64,000 nt of DNA from Massilia forsythiae (GTDB taxonomy: Bacteria > Pseudomonadota > Gammaproteobacteria > Burkholderiales > Burkholderiaceae_D). Numbering within the stretch: the first letter of the stretch is position 1; each line of letters starts with the position of its first letter. The translations under genes and the position numbers were made by a program. A model generated the notes under the pieces. That model was given only the letters and a program-made list of their open reading frames with translations, was not told the origin of the DNA and did not search any database. Of the stretch, positions 26,134 to 34,589 are shown in pieces. The stretch is from NCBI RefSeq assembly GCF_012849555.1, contig NZ_CP051685.1, positions 5,890,001 through 5,954,000 of the forward strand. Direction: 5' to 3'.

Positions 26134-26415
26134 CTAATTGTGCTGGTCATTGGCGTAATTGTATTGGCCCATACCGGTTTTCTTGGGATCGTTCGCACGG
26201 CCTGCAGCAGCGTTGGCTGCCTCTGTAGCGGCTTCAGTACTAGCCTTTTTTCCTGACACTTCTTGTGCCATGCCGGCAGTTTGCACACGTACCGTTTTTC
26301 CGAAAGCTGAATAGATCCCGATAGCAGCAACGGCAATGAGGGCCACGATGATCACATACTCCATCATCCCTTGTCCCCTTTGACGACGAACGCGATGCCA
26401 CATCATGTCAGTCAT
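26134..26415 (-). CDS. flp: Flp-type class IVb pilin (first gene of the Tad operon)
   Basis: The 93-aa prepilin carries MTDMMWHRVRRQRG, then GQGMMEYVIIVALIAVAAIG, FGKTVRVQTAGMAQEVSG and an Ala-rich tail ending ANDQHN. The helix is almost identical to that of the neighbouring pilin, while the tails differ. GGGAG precedes the ATG. As the promoter-proximal gene it is probably the major subunit. The 87-base gap to the second pilin has no clear terminator. Confidence 0.92.
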   Translation of the reverse strand: MTDMMWHRVRRQRGQGMMEYVIIVALIAVAAIGIYSAFGKTVRVQTAGMAQEVSGKKASTEAATEAANAAAGRANDPKKTGMGQYNYANDQHN

Positions 26416-27031
26416 TCTGCTCCCCTAGCAATCATTTTGGCGTTATTTTTCGGGCTCAAGTTTCATGTTCGAGGCCAACTTGGTTTGGCTGGATAGTATC
26501 GTAAATATTCAAAATTTTATCGATTCAGAATATTGTTTTTCTCTATCGATTAATCACATTGCATTGCTTACATTCATATGTTCGCTAGCAATACAGTTGA
26601 ATTGTAAGAATTGAACGTTCATTCTATTTTTTAAAAGAATTTTTATTTCCATAAAGAATCATAAATAATCTACTATTTATGCGTTGTGCATAAAATAAAA
26701 TTTTAGAATTTTTAGTTAAGATTTTTCCTAAGCAATTCTTACATATCGTTTATGTCTATCAGATAGTTTTTTGGCTCATAATTTTTTCTTTAAACTTTCT
26801 AAATAAATGATTCTTTCCTAAAATTAAGGGTTCAATGATTTATTAAATAATTCAAATATTTTATTTCACATTTGACTTTTGATTGAACATTTGAAATATT
26901 ACTTGTAGAATAGAATCTAATTCTCTAATGCAATATATTTCTGTATATTTTTAATTGTTAAAAATACATCTCCTGTTGTATTCGTGGATGTCACTTCCTA
27001 CAGAGGCTGTCGACGAGCGATTACACTGAGT
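26416..27031. other. AT-rich noncoding region upstream of the pilin genes
   Basis: About 600 bases with no credible gene on either strand and a composition far more AT-rich than anything else in the window: long A/T runs, TTTTTAAAAG and repeated TAAAAT/ATTTTA blocks. It lies immediately upstream of the first pilin and presumably contains the tad promoter. Such tracts are typical targets of H-NS/MvaT-type silencers. No single promoter was picked because many TATAAT-like matches occur by composition. Confidence 0.7.
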
Positions 27032-27598
27032 TACTTTGTTGTAAAAATCGGCTTGTGCTGTGGTAGAGCACAAGTGCGCCTTAAATTGAAGGCATGAGTG
27101 CAACAGCAAAACTGACGTATCGAACGACCAACTGGAAAGACTACAACGCAACGCTAAAGCAGGCGGATGCCTGCTCATTTGGTTGGACAAGAACATGTAT
27201 AGACATGGCAGTCCCAGCGGCAAGCATGTCTTCAATCCGAAATTCAGCGAGGCAGCAATCCAGTTCTGCCTGACGATCAAGGGATTGTTCAACCCGGCGC
27301 TGCGCCAGGCAACGGGTATGACGCAAAGCCTGCTCAAGCTCGCTGGCCTGGACTGGCAGATGCCAGATCTCAGGCGGTCAGCCGACGCCAGAAGCATCTT
27401 TCGGTGACGATCACAACACAGCCCACTCCAACGGGATTGCACCGCTTGGTCGACAGCATGGGCATCAAGATGCTAGGCAAACACGAGTGGAAGACCAAAA
27501 AACATGACGCCGACTATCGTAGCCAGTGGCGTAAGGTACACCTTGGCATTGGCACAGTCTAAAGTGGACCCATCAGTCAAGACACTCAGCCGGCTAGT

Positions 27599-28561
27599 TT
27601 AAGCTGTGTCCGTTTCCACTTCAGCAGCTGCCCGGCGCTGCCCCGTACTGCCGATTTTTTCTTGCTCTAGGCCCGCGTCGCCGAACCTGTCGACGATCAG
27701 CGCACCGCCTCCGACACCGGCGCGGTAGACATGATCCGGCGTCTCATATCTCAACGCCTGATGCGGTCGCTCGGCGTTGTAGAACACAAAGTACTGCGCC
27801 AGGCCGACTGTTAGTTCGGGCATGTTGGCATAACCCTTCAGGTACACGTCTTCGTACTTCACGTTGCGCCACAAGCGCTCGACGAAGATGTTGTCCAGCG
27901 CCCGCCCGCGTCCGTCCATGCTGATCGCCACACCTTCGCGCTTGAGCACGCCGGTAAAGGCGTCGCTGGTGAACTGCGCGCCCTGGTCGCTGTTGAATAC
28001 ATCCGGCCTGCCGTGGTGGCGCAGCGCATCTTCCAGGCAGTCCACGCAGAACGACGCGTCCATGCTGTTGCTGATGCGCCAGGCCAGTACCCGGCGCGAG
28101 TACCAGTCGATGATCGCCACCAGGTAGGCAAAGCCACGCGCCAGGCGGATATAGGTCAGATCCGTACTCCACACCTGGTTCGGTCGCGTGACTGCTACCC
28201 CGCGCAACAGGTATGGATAGACCTTGTGCTGCGGATGCGGCTTGCTCGTCGCCGGCCCCGGCGCCATGCCCGCCAGACCCATTTCCCGCATCAAGCGCTG
28301 CACGCGCTTGCGATTGACCTGGTGCCCTCGACCTCGCAGGAACACCGCCATGCGCCGGCTACCGTAGAACGGCCGGCCGGTGTATTCCTCGTCGATCAGG
28401 GCGCGCAATCGGTCGTCTTCCTCGTTCATGCATGCCTGGCGTGTTACCGCTTCCAGCCGCCGATACACCGTCGAACGCGGCACGCCGGCCAGTTCGCACT
28501 GCATGGTCAGCGGCATCGCGTCTTCCCGCGCAATCCACCGTGCCCGCTCGGCAGGACTCAT
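27599..28561 (-). CDS. IS3-family transposase OrfB (catalytic part)
   Basis: The 320-aa integrase-core protein carries the DDE triad: D in VWSTDLTYIRLA, D in FNSDQGAQFTS and E in FVERLWRNVKYE. A HTH_21-type region (YGSRRMAVFLRGRGHQVNRKR) comes first. Its ATG overlaps the TGA of orfA, but the active OrfAB protein is normally made by -1 frameshifting at the A8 run. The frame is intact. Confidence 0.93.
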   Translation of the reverse strand: MSPAERARWIAREDAMPLTMQCELAGVPRSTVYRRLEAVTRQACMNEEDDRLRALIDEEYTGRPFYGSRRMAVFLRGRGHQVNRKRVQRLMREMGLAGMAPGPATSKPHPQHKVYPYLLRGVAVTRPNQVWSTDLTYIRLARGFAYLVAIIDWYSRRVLAWRISNSMDASFCVDCLEDALRHHGRPDVFNSDQGAQFTSDAFTGVLKREGVAISMDGRGRALDNIFVERLWRNVKYEDVYLKGYANMPELTVGLAQYFVFYNAERPHQALRYETPDHVYRAGVGGGALIVDRFGDAGLEQEKIGSTGQRRAAAEVETDTA

Positions 28562-28848
28562 TCCCCAAGCTTTTTTTTGAGCCAATCCACCTGCATCTTC
28601 AACTTGCCGATCTCGCTGTACAGCTTGTCCTCGGGACTGCTTTCGTCCACCGGCTTCGGCCCGCGCTTGACGTCGAACAGCGCGCCGGCGTTCTCCAGAA
28701 TCTCCTTCTTCCACTGCGTCACCAACTGCGGATGCACGTCGTGCTCCTGCGCGATCTCGTTGATCGTCTTCACCCCGCGCACCGCTTCCAGCCCGAGCTT
28801 GCCCTTGAACTCGGCACTGTGCACCCTGCGTTTTTTACCTTCACTCAT
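28558..28848 (-). CDS. IS3-family transposase OrfA (helix-turn-helix part)
   Basis: The 96-aa protein has the HTH_Tnp_1 domain (RRVHSAEFKGKLGLEAVRG, TINEIAQEHDVHPQLVTQWK) and a C-terminal leucine-zipper-like helix (LYSEIGKLKMQVDWLKKKLG). It binds the terminal repeats and, fused to OrfB, forms the transposase. Confidence 0.93.
   Translation of the reverse strand: MSEGKKRRVHSAEFKGKLGLEAVRGVKTINEIAQEHDVHPQLVTQWKKEILENAGALFDVKRGPKPVDESSPEDKLYSEIGKLKMQVDWLKKKLGE
28571..28578 (-). other. A8 slippery sequence for OrfA-OrfB frameshifting
   Basis: Eight consecutive A on the coding strand lie at the end of orfA, 10 bases before its stop codon (CTC-AAAAAAAA-GCTT). This position and sequence are the usual programmed -1 frameshift site of IS3 elements. 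Confidence 0.75.
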
Positions 28849-29225
28849 TCGCTGTCATCCTTTCGCGGACGACAGCTTAAACCACTGTCTCAAATTCGGG
28901 GTCCACTATAGTCATACTAGAAACCCGGGCCATTAAAGTGACCGATAGTGCCACCGGCAATGCACGAGTATTGTTATACTTGCAGGACTAGACTCTCGTT
29001 AGACGAACCGTCGCGAGGGTCATCGGCGACGTCGCCTACGACACCCAAGGCTGCCATGGAGCGATTAGCCAACCTGGAGCACAAGCGGTTATCCCACTCG
29101 TAAGAACGCCAAGACATATTCCTTGATTGGTCCAAATATCAAACGAGTCCGGAAGTAACAAAAATACAACGACTTCAACTGAGCTGGTGCTAAACTAGCG
29201 CACAGTCGATACTGAAGATCGCGCC

Positions 29226-30188
29226 ATGGATAGCTACAGCAGCTTATTGCTCAATATTTATCAGGCAGCTAGGAATCTGACCCCAGACGAGTTCAACGTA
29301 GCAATTATGGCAATGTTACGGACGAAGCTGGACTTCGACGCTGCGCGACTACTGGGTGCGGACATAAGCAATGGCGAAGTAGTAGTCCAAAGCAGCATCA
29401 TGTACAACATCCCGACTAACAATGCTTTAGACTGGGAAAGCATCCAGCGACGGGACTTAGTATTGCCATATGCACTCGCCAATCTCGGTATACCCGTCTC
29501 GTTTCATTGCCCTACCCTGTTCGCTGAACGCCAGCATGCAATCATGCGTGACTACGTTCAACGGTACGAACATCGAAATGGCCTTGTAATGGTACTAGCC
29601 AGTCCAGAAAACCCGCTGGTAGATGGCCTATCGTTGTACCGTGCGGATGCCGATGCACATTTTGGCGCCCGCGAACAACATCTTATGGTCGACCTGATGC
29701 CACATGTGCAGGAAGCCTTGAAGCTGAATCGCCAACTAGCTGTAGCGACAATGCCTGCGGACGAACGCAATGTACTACTCATCGCACAGCTGGATGGTCT
29801 AATCCACTATTCAACACCTGAAGGCCGCCACTTGATGTTATCTGAATGGCCTGACTGGCGCCCGGCGTGCCTACCTGTTTTTTTACTTGAAGATCTGCGC
29901 AGGCTTGGTTCAACAGAATACCGTGGCCAGCGGATCGTTATTCGCTGCCAGCGCCGCAATGCTCTGCTGTTCCTGCACGTAACAGCTCATTCGCCGCGAA
30001 CGCGTCTGTCACCACGCGAACTGCAAGTAGCGCGTCTGTATGGTAGGGGATTAGCAGCGAAAGCGGTGGCAAAGGAGTTAAGCATTTCTCAGGCAACAGC
30101 GCGCAACACACTACAAAAAATATATCAGAAATTGAACGTGCACGATAAGGCCGAACTGGCCCAACTCCTTGTTCAGCACGGCATATAA
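29226..30188 (+). CDS. LuxR-type transcriptional regulator
   Basis: The 320-aa protein has a C-terminal GerE/LuxR helix-turn-helix at about residues 255-318 (LSPRELQVARLYGRGLAAKAVAKELSISQATARNTLQKIYQKL), with all usual conserved positions, here given by its ends at residues 260 and 302. The N-terminal 240 residues have a GAF-like alternation of strands and helices but no receiver Asp and no acyl-homoserine-lactone-binding signature, so the ligand is unknown. It lies next to an unknown 305-aa gene, with a perfect palindrome between them, and is moderately low in GC. Possible targets are its neighbour or the Tad operon. Confidence 0.85.
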   Translation: MDSYSSLLLNIYQAARNLTPDEFNVAIMAMLRTKLDFDAARLLGADISNGEVVVQSSIMYNIPTNNALDWESIQRRDLVLPYALANLGIPVSFHCPTLFAERQHAIMRDYVQRYEHRNGLVMVLASPENPLVDGLSLYRADADAHFGAREQHLMVDLMPHVQEALKLNRQLAVATMPADERNVLLIAQLDGLIHYSTPEGRHLMLSEWPDWRPACLPVFLLEDLRRLGSTEYRGQRIVIRCQRRNALLFLHVTAHSPRTRLSPRELQVARLYGRGLAAKAVAKELSISQATARNTLQKIYQKLNVHDKAELAQLLVQHGI

Positions 30189-30306
30189 AGGTGTAGATGC
30201 AAACTGTAGAACACTTAGACCATTCAAACCAAAAACAAGGGTCCTTGCTTTAAAGATATATTTCATTCTAAAAACTACAGGAATTTAGGCTGCATACTGA
30301 TCAAAC

Positions 30307-30324
30307 ATGATGCATTTGCATCAT
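30307..30324. promoter_or_regulatory. perfect palindrome, candidate operator
   Basis: ATGATGCA-TT-TGCATCAT is an 8+2+8 perfect inverted repeat of a size and symmetry suited to a LuxR/FixJ-type dimer. It lies between the LuxR-type gene and the unknown gene, 93 bases before the latter's start. Binding is an inference. Confidence 0.5.
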
Positions 30325-30416
30325 AGGCAATGTTGGGGAGGAGTGCGATACTGTTCTACCGCCATGAAAAATTGCGGCCATGTTAGGTATATATACTTTT
30401 ATTCCTGGAGAAAATA

Positions 30417-31334
30417 ATGCCTTGCGAAGACCTAATTCAGTTCGATATCGAATCCGTGACAACAAACATTGTCAACGAATACTCGATGCTGCAATTTATC
30501 AATCAGCAGAATTACGATGAGATAAAGAGAAAATATAGCGTAAATTTTCCCGAATATTTTTCTGGCAACTATGATGATTTTAAGCTGGCACGCAATGAAT
30601 TGACGAGACTGTTTATCGCCGCGGGTTATTCGAGTCAGCAAGGTAGCTCGTATCGCCGTACGTTGTCGGCCTCTAGCGCTGAAGCCTATGGACGCTGCCT
30701 CGCAGAGAATTCACATAAGCCTCTTTCCGCATGGGTTAGCAAAAGCACCGATAACAAAATCGCCATCAATGTACGTAATGGCCTGAATGAAGACATCGAC
30801 ATCCAGGTCGTTGGCGCTACGCCATTAAATCCAATTAATCTTCTACACAGCGCCGGCACCCAGATGTTTATGTTTGACTACGACGCCAGTAATGATTTCA
30901 TGGTTGGCTTCAATGGCATCAGCCGACATAACAAAACCACTGATACAGCGTTGATCCAACTGGATAAGGTTAGGCACTTCGAAGTTCGAACGACTCGAAA
31001 GGAGCTGACAGCAACCTTTACTTGCGGTGCGGGTTGCCATGGTAATCGGGAAGGTTGCCGTATCTGGACGGATGCTGTGTTCATTGCAGACCAAGACTAC
31101 TATCTGCTTTACGAAACACGTAAGGTAGTGCGTACCGAAGTAATAGGAGGTCCTGGCCTAATGAATTATGAGCTCCAATGGATCACTGATCCGGACGCAG
31201 GTAAAAAGCCACGACGCTACATCGCCCATCCATGTAACATGAATGGAAACAGTGTTGACACACAGGGAATCATCTTAGGAACTTGCTCTATTATCGCCGA
31301 GAGACAATATATCGTCGAGGTCGCTCCGACTTAA
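30417..31334 (+). CDS. unknown protein, lower GC, next to LuxR-type regulator
   Basis: The 305-aa protein is not recognised. It starts at an ATG preceded by CTGGAG. There is no signal peptide and no membrane segment. The N-terminal 90 residues are charged and helical. The C-terminal 200 are beta-rich with a Cys cluster (TCGAGCHGNREGC) and two further Cys late in the chain (PCNMNG, GTCSII), which could bind metal or form disulfides. Asn/Asp/Tyr content and lower GC set it apart from the core and suggest acquisition. Its only neighbour on the same strand is the LuxR-type gene. Confidence 0.6.
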   Translation: MPCEDLIQFDIESVTTNIVNEYSMLQFINQQNYDEIKRKYSVNFPEYFSGNYDDFKLARNELTRLFIAAGYSSQQGSSYRRTLSASSAEAYGRCLAENSHKPLSAWVSKSTDNKIAINVRNGLNEDIDIQVVGATPLNPINLLHSAGTQMFMFDYDASNDFMVGFNGISRHNKTTDTALIQLDKVRHFEVRTTRKELTATFTCGAGCHGNREGCRIWTDAVFIADQDYYLLYETRKVVRTEVIGGPGLMNYELQWITDPDAGKKPRRYIAHPCNMNGNSVDTQGIILGTCSIIAERQYIVEVAPT

Positions 31335-31406
31335 AATTGCATACACCGGCGGCATTCAGATAATACCCTCAAGGTATCGAAGATCATTGTCTGAGATGAA
31401 TCGCGA

Positions 31407-31427
31407 TTGGGACTAGTTTAGTCCCAA
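31407..31427. other. perfect 9-bp hairpin between two convergent genes
   Basis: TTGGGACTA-GTT-TAGTCCCAA forms a 9-bp stem with a 3-base loop between the ends of the unknown gene (+) and the integrase (-). No strong T-run follows on either side, so terminator function is weak; it may be a bidirectional terminator or a recombination site. Confidence 0.4.
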
Positions 31428-31570
31428 AAGCACTTTCTTAATATAAAAACTAAGCCATGCGGAAGCAGATAAAAAACAGTCATGACTCGGTTGCTTGTGA
31501 TCTTCGTTCAATCTGCAAAAAAGAGAAATTGACGCTCTCCTTGTCAAATCTACTTGAAAATCTATTTTTT

Positions 31571-32791
31571 CTACAAGCTGTCTATGTAGTCCGCCCAATC
31601 CTGCATCATTACTTTACGCTCATCAATGAATTCAGCACGATCATAGGCTCGAGCAATTTTATCCTTTTGAACATGAGCGAGTTGCCTATCAACTACCTCG
31701 TGACGATAGCCCAGCTTCTCTTTAATTGTACTCATGGCGAGTGCCCTAAATCCATGTCCTGACATGTCTCCTTTATAACCCATCCTTTCGATCGCCTTCA
31801 AAAACGCATTGTTGCTCATTGGACGATTGCGGTCCCGAATGTTAGGAAAAAGATAGGAGCCTCCCCCTGTCAATGCTCTCAACTCGGCCAAAAGGGTAAC
31901 TGCCTGTCGTGACAGCGGAACAAAGTGGTCCTTCTTTATCGGGTTAAGTCTACGCTTGCCGAGCTTCATCCTGCACCATGGAATAGTCCAATCAGGGCAC
32001 CCTTCTTGTATCTCGCTCCAAGGCGTCTCAATAAGCTCACTGGTGCGAACAAACACCAACATCAACAGCTTCAAGCCAATGCGCGTCAGGGGCTGCATGC
32101 ACGCCTCATTGTTGCGCAATGATTCGAGAAACCTTGGCAATTCATCACTCGATATTGCAGGAAAATTACTAGGCGATACGACTTGCAGGACGTCTTTCAT
32201 GTCCGCAATGGGGTTCCTCGTCGCTGCTCCTGTCTGAATCGCGTAGCTGAAGATCTGCGCACAAACGGCCTTGTTTCGTTTGGCTATCTCATGAGCACCA
32301 CGGGACTCGATCTTGCGAAAGACATCGATGAGGTCGCGATGTGTTACCTCATCCACGGGAAATCTGCCCAAGTTCGGAAAGATATCCAGTTCCAGCCTGT
32401 GCAGTACGTTCTGGGCATATGCCGGAGACCAGCCTTTCAACTTGAGTTCGTGCCATTCAGTTGCGATCTTGCGGAACGTGTATTCGCTAGTCTTCAGGTT
32501 CGCACGTTTTGTCAGCTCGCGCTCCTGAATTGGGTCCTTACCGTCGAGAAGCTGCCGCCGCGCCTCGGTGCGTTTGTCTCTAGCATCGGCCAGACTGACT
32601 TCAGGGTATGGCCCAAACGTAATGGTCGTCTCCTTGCCGTTCGCCTGGTTGTACCGGAAGCGCCAGAACTTGGCGCCAGATGGTTGGATCTCGAGATACA
32701 AACCATGGCCATCAAAAAGCTTTACAAGCTTGGCACCAGGCTTGGCGCGCTTGACCTGGATGTCGCTGAGCGGCTTGGCTAACTTGGGCAT
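31571..32791 (-). CDS. int: P4-type tyrosine recombinase (integrase)
   Basis: The 406-aa integrase has an N-terminal arm-binding domain (DUF4102-like: LSDIQVKRAKPGAKLVKLFDGHGLYL), a core-binding domain at about residues 100-200 and a catalytic domain with the family residues visible: R in MLVFVRTSELI, H-x-x-R in SGHGFRALA, H in VDRQLAHVQ and Y in IARAYDRAEF. It cuts and joins att sites, commonly at tRNA genes. The gene points away from tRNA-Ser, which lies 226 bases upstream, so it may belong to an island using this tRNA. No att repeat was found. Confidence 0.9.
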   Translation of the reverse strand: MPKLAKPLSDIQVKRAKPGAKLVKLFDGHGLYLEIQPSGAKFWRFRYNQANGKETTITFGPYPEVSLADARDKRTEARRQLLDGKDPIQERELTKRANLKTSEYTFRKIATEWHELKLKGWSPAYAQNVLHRLELDIFPNLGRFPVDEVTHRDLIDVFRKIESRGAHEIAKRNKAVCAQIFSYAIQTGAATRNPIADMKDVLQVVSPSNFPAISSDELPRFLESLRNNEACMQPLTRIGLKLLMLVFVRTSELIETPWSEIQEGCPDWTIPWCRMKLGKRRLNPIKKDHFVPLSRQAVTLLAELRALTGGGSYLFPNIRDRNRPMSNNAFLKAIERMGYKGDMSGHGFRALAMSTIKEKLGYRHEVVDRQLAHVQKDKIARAYDRAEFIDERKVMMQDWADYIDSL

Positions 32792-32941
32792 ACAACCTCC
32801 TGTCGACTCTCTACAGACATAGGGGGTATATGCGGGCTCGGCTGGGTTTAAGGGTAAACATTGCAGGAGGGTCTACCGTATACCCTCACACATACCCTAT
32901 AAATCCTGGACTCAGCTGGACACAAGCGGACGCTACAATAC

Positions 32942-32980
32942 AAAAAACCCCCGGGCCTCAGTATGAGATCCGGGGGTTTT
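32942..32980 (-). terminator. terminator of tRNA-Ser
   Basis: On the minus strand, an 11-bp GC-rich stem (AAAACCCCCGG with CCGGGGGTTTT) ends in TTTTTTG. It lies just downstream of tRNA-Ser in its transcription direction. Confidence 0.8.
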
Positions 32981-33016
32981 CGCTGTTTGCTAGAGGTCAG
33001 CAAACATTGTTCTGGC

Positions 33017-33105
33017 GGAGACGGTGGGATTCGAACCCACGATACAGGTATAAGCCGTATGCATCCTTAGCAGGGATGTGCCTTCGGCCACTCGGCCACG
33101 TCTCC
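33017..33105 (-). tRNA. tRNA-Ser (GCT anticodon)
   Basis: Read on the minus strand, the 89 bases start GGAGACGTGGCCGAGTGG and end GTTCGAATCCCACCGTCTCC, with a paired acceptor stem, a long variable arm typical of tRNA-Ser, and the anticodon loop CTGCTAA (GCT, reading AGC/AGU). CCA is not encoded. It adjoins lysC and the P4-type integrase. Confidence 0.95.
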
Positions 33106-33202
33106 AATCAGCTTGACGGTGTTGCTCGTTGTCGCTGAGTGCAGGCATATTAATGGCCACGCCCCATTTCGTCAAGGAAGCGGGGCCATTTTCTGGAAAA
33201 AC

Positions 33203-34450
33203 TCAGGCTTTTTCCAGGTTGAACGCCTTGTGCAGCGCGCGTGTCGCCAGCTCCATGTACTTCTCGTCGATCAGCACCGAGATCTTGATCTCGGACGTCG
33301 AGATCATCATGATGTTGATGCCCTCTTCCGCCAGCGTGCGGAACATCTGCGAGGCGACGCCGACGTGGCTGCGCATGCCCACGCCCACGGCCGACACCTT
33401 CGATACCTTGGCATCGCCCAGCAGGCGCGCGAAGCCCAGTTCGGCCTGGTTGGCTTCCAGCACGCCGACGGCGCGCTGGTAGTCGCCGCGCGACACGGTG
33501 AAGGTGAAATCGGTTTTACCGTCGACCGACACATTCTGTATGATCATGTCGACCTCGATGTTGGCGTCCGATACCGGGCCGAGGATGTGGTAGGCGACAC
33601 CCGGCTTGTCCGGCACGCCCAGGACGGTGATTTTGGCTTCATCGCGCTGGAAGGCGATGCCGGAGATGACGGCTTGTTCCATATTGCTTTCTTCCTCAAA
33701 CGAGATCAGGGTGCCCGAGCTGGCTTCTTCTTCGAGCGACATCAGGGGGTCGGTCAGCGACGACAGCACGCGCGTCGGCACGCGGTAGTTGCCGGCGAAT
33801 TCGACCGAGCGGGTCTGCAGCACCTTGGAGCCGAGCGAGGCCAGTTCCAGCATTTCCTCGAAGGTGATCTTGGACAAGCGGCGCGCCTCGTCGACCACGC
33901 GCGGGTCGGTGGTGTAGATGCCGTCGACGTCGGTATAGATCAGGCATTCGTCGGCCTTCAGCGCGGCCGCGATGGCGACCGCCGAGGTGTCCGAACCGCC
34001 GCGGCCCAGCGTCGAGATGTTGCCGTCCTCGTCCACGCCCTGGAAGCCGGTGATGATGACGATCTTGCCGGCGTCCAGGTCGGCGCGCACGCGGGTGTCG
34101 TCGATCGACTGGATGCGCGCCTTGGTGAAGGCCGAGTCGGTCTTGATGCCGACCTGCCAGCCGGTGTACGAGACCGCGTCCTTGCCGCGCGCCAGCAGCG
34201 CCATGGCCAGCAGGCCGACCGACACCTGCTCGCCGGTCGAGGCGATCATGTCCAGTTCGCGGGGGTCCGGCTGCGGCATGATTTCCTTGGCCAGGCCGAT
34301 CAGGCGGTTGGTTTCTCCCGACATCGCCGAGGGCACGACGACGACCCGGTGGCCGGCGTCGTGCCATTTGGCGACGCGTGCCGCGACGTTCTTGATGCGT
34401 TCCGTCGAGCCCATCGACGTTCCGCCATATTTGTGGACTATAAAGGCCAT
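33203..34450 (-). CDS. lysC: aspartate kinase
   Basis: The 415-aa enzyme phosphorylates aspartate, the first step to lysine, threonine and methionine. The N-terminal kinase motif VHKYGGTSMGSTERIKNVA is present, with the second motif TLGRGGSDTSAVAIAAAL. Two ACT domains follow in the last 150 residues (VPDKPGVAYHILGPVSD and VGVGMRSHVGVASQMFR), which are the sites of feedback inhibition. It lies directly upstream of tRNA-Ser, on the same strand, and downstream of tilS. Confidence 0.97.
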   Translation of the reverse strand: MAFIVHKYGGTSMGSTERIKNVAARVAKWHDAGHRVVVVPSAMSGETNRLIGLAKEIMPQPDPRELDMIASTGEQVSVGLLAMALLARGKDAVSYTGWQVGIKTDSAFTKARIQSIDDTRVRADLDAGKIVIITGFQGVDEDGNISTLGRGGSDTSAVAIAAALKADECLIYTDVDGIYTTDPRVVDEARRLSKITFEEMLELASLGSKVLQTRSVEFAGNYRVPTRVLSSLTDPLMSLEEEASSGTLISFEEESNMEQAVISGIAFQRDEAKITVLGVPDKPGVAYHILGPVSDANIEVDMIIQNVSVDGKTDFTFTVSRGDYQRAVGVLEANQAELGFARLLGDAKVSKVSAVGVGMRSHVGVASQMFRTLAEEGINIMMISTSEIKISVLIDEKYMELATRALHKAFNLEKA

Positions 34451-34589
34451 GACTGTGGAAATTTCCGCTTGTAAAAAGTCAATAGAGCCTTTTACTGTAC
34501 ATGCTGCGCTGCAGAATCACAAGACGTGAGGGTGCCAAAACCATACGGAATTGGAATAAGGACATGCGGGAAAGGTATTACGCCGAAGC

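Larger units (their letters stand above)
27560..28910 (-). mobile_element. IS3-family insertion sequence with GTC target duplication
   Basis: The 1351-bp element is bounded by imperfect repeats TAAAGTGGACCC (27560-27571) and, inverted, TATAGTGGACCCC (28910-28898). It is flanked on both sides by the target triplet GTC (27557-27559 and 28911-28913). It contains overlapping orfA and orfB with a run of eight A at the junction. Codon use is high-GC, unlike the decayed element it entered, so it arrived later. Confidence 0.93.
27032..29125 (+). pseudogene. decayed IS903-like IS5-family element split by an IS3-family insertion
   Basis: A degenerate left repeat (TACTTTGTTGTAAAAAT, 27032-27048) precedes the transposase start at 27094 (MSATAKLTYRTTNWKDYNA). 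The frame is broken more than once, but residues up to VHLGIGT (27556) follow the copy at 9594. After the IS3-family element the same gene resumes at 28914 (ILETRAIKVTDSATGNA) and fades near 29125, after AQAVIPL. Removing the insert and one GTC rebuilds the reading frame exactly. Confidence 0.85.

Noticed and set aside
27141..27442. Short antisense and sense frames in the decayed IS5 element
   Set aside because: They are pieces of a frameshifted transposase, not separate genes.
31336..33016. Direct repeat of the tRNA-Ser 3' end marking an island boundary
   Set aside because: Neither the gap after the unknown gene nor the sodA-side junction contains the expected GGAGACGGTGGGATTCGAA-type sequence.
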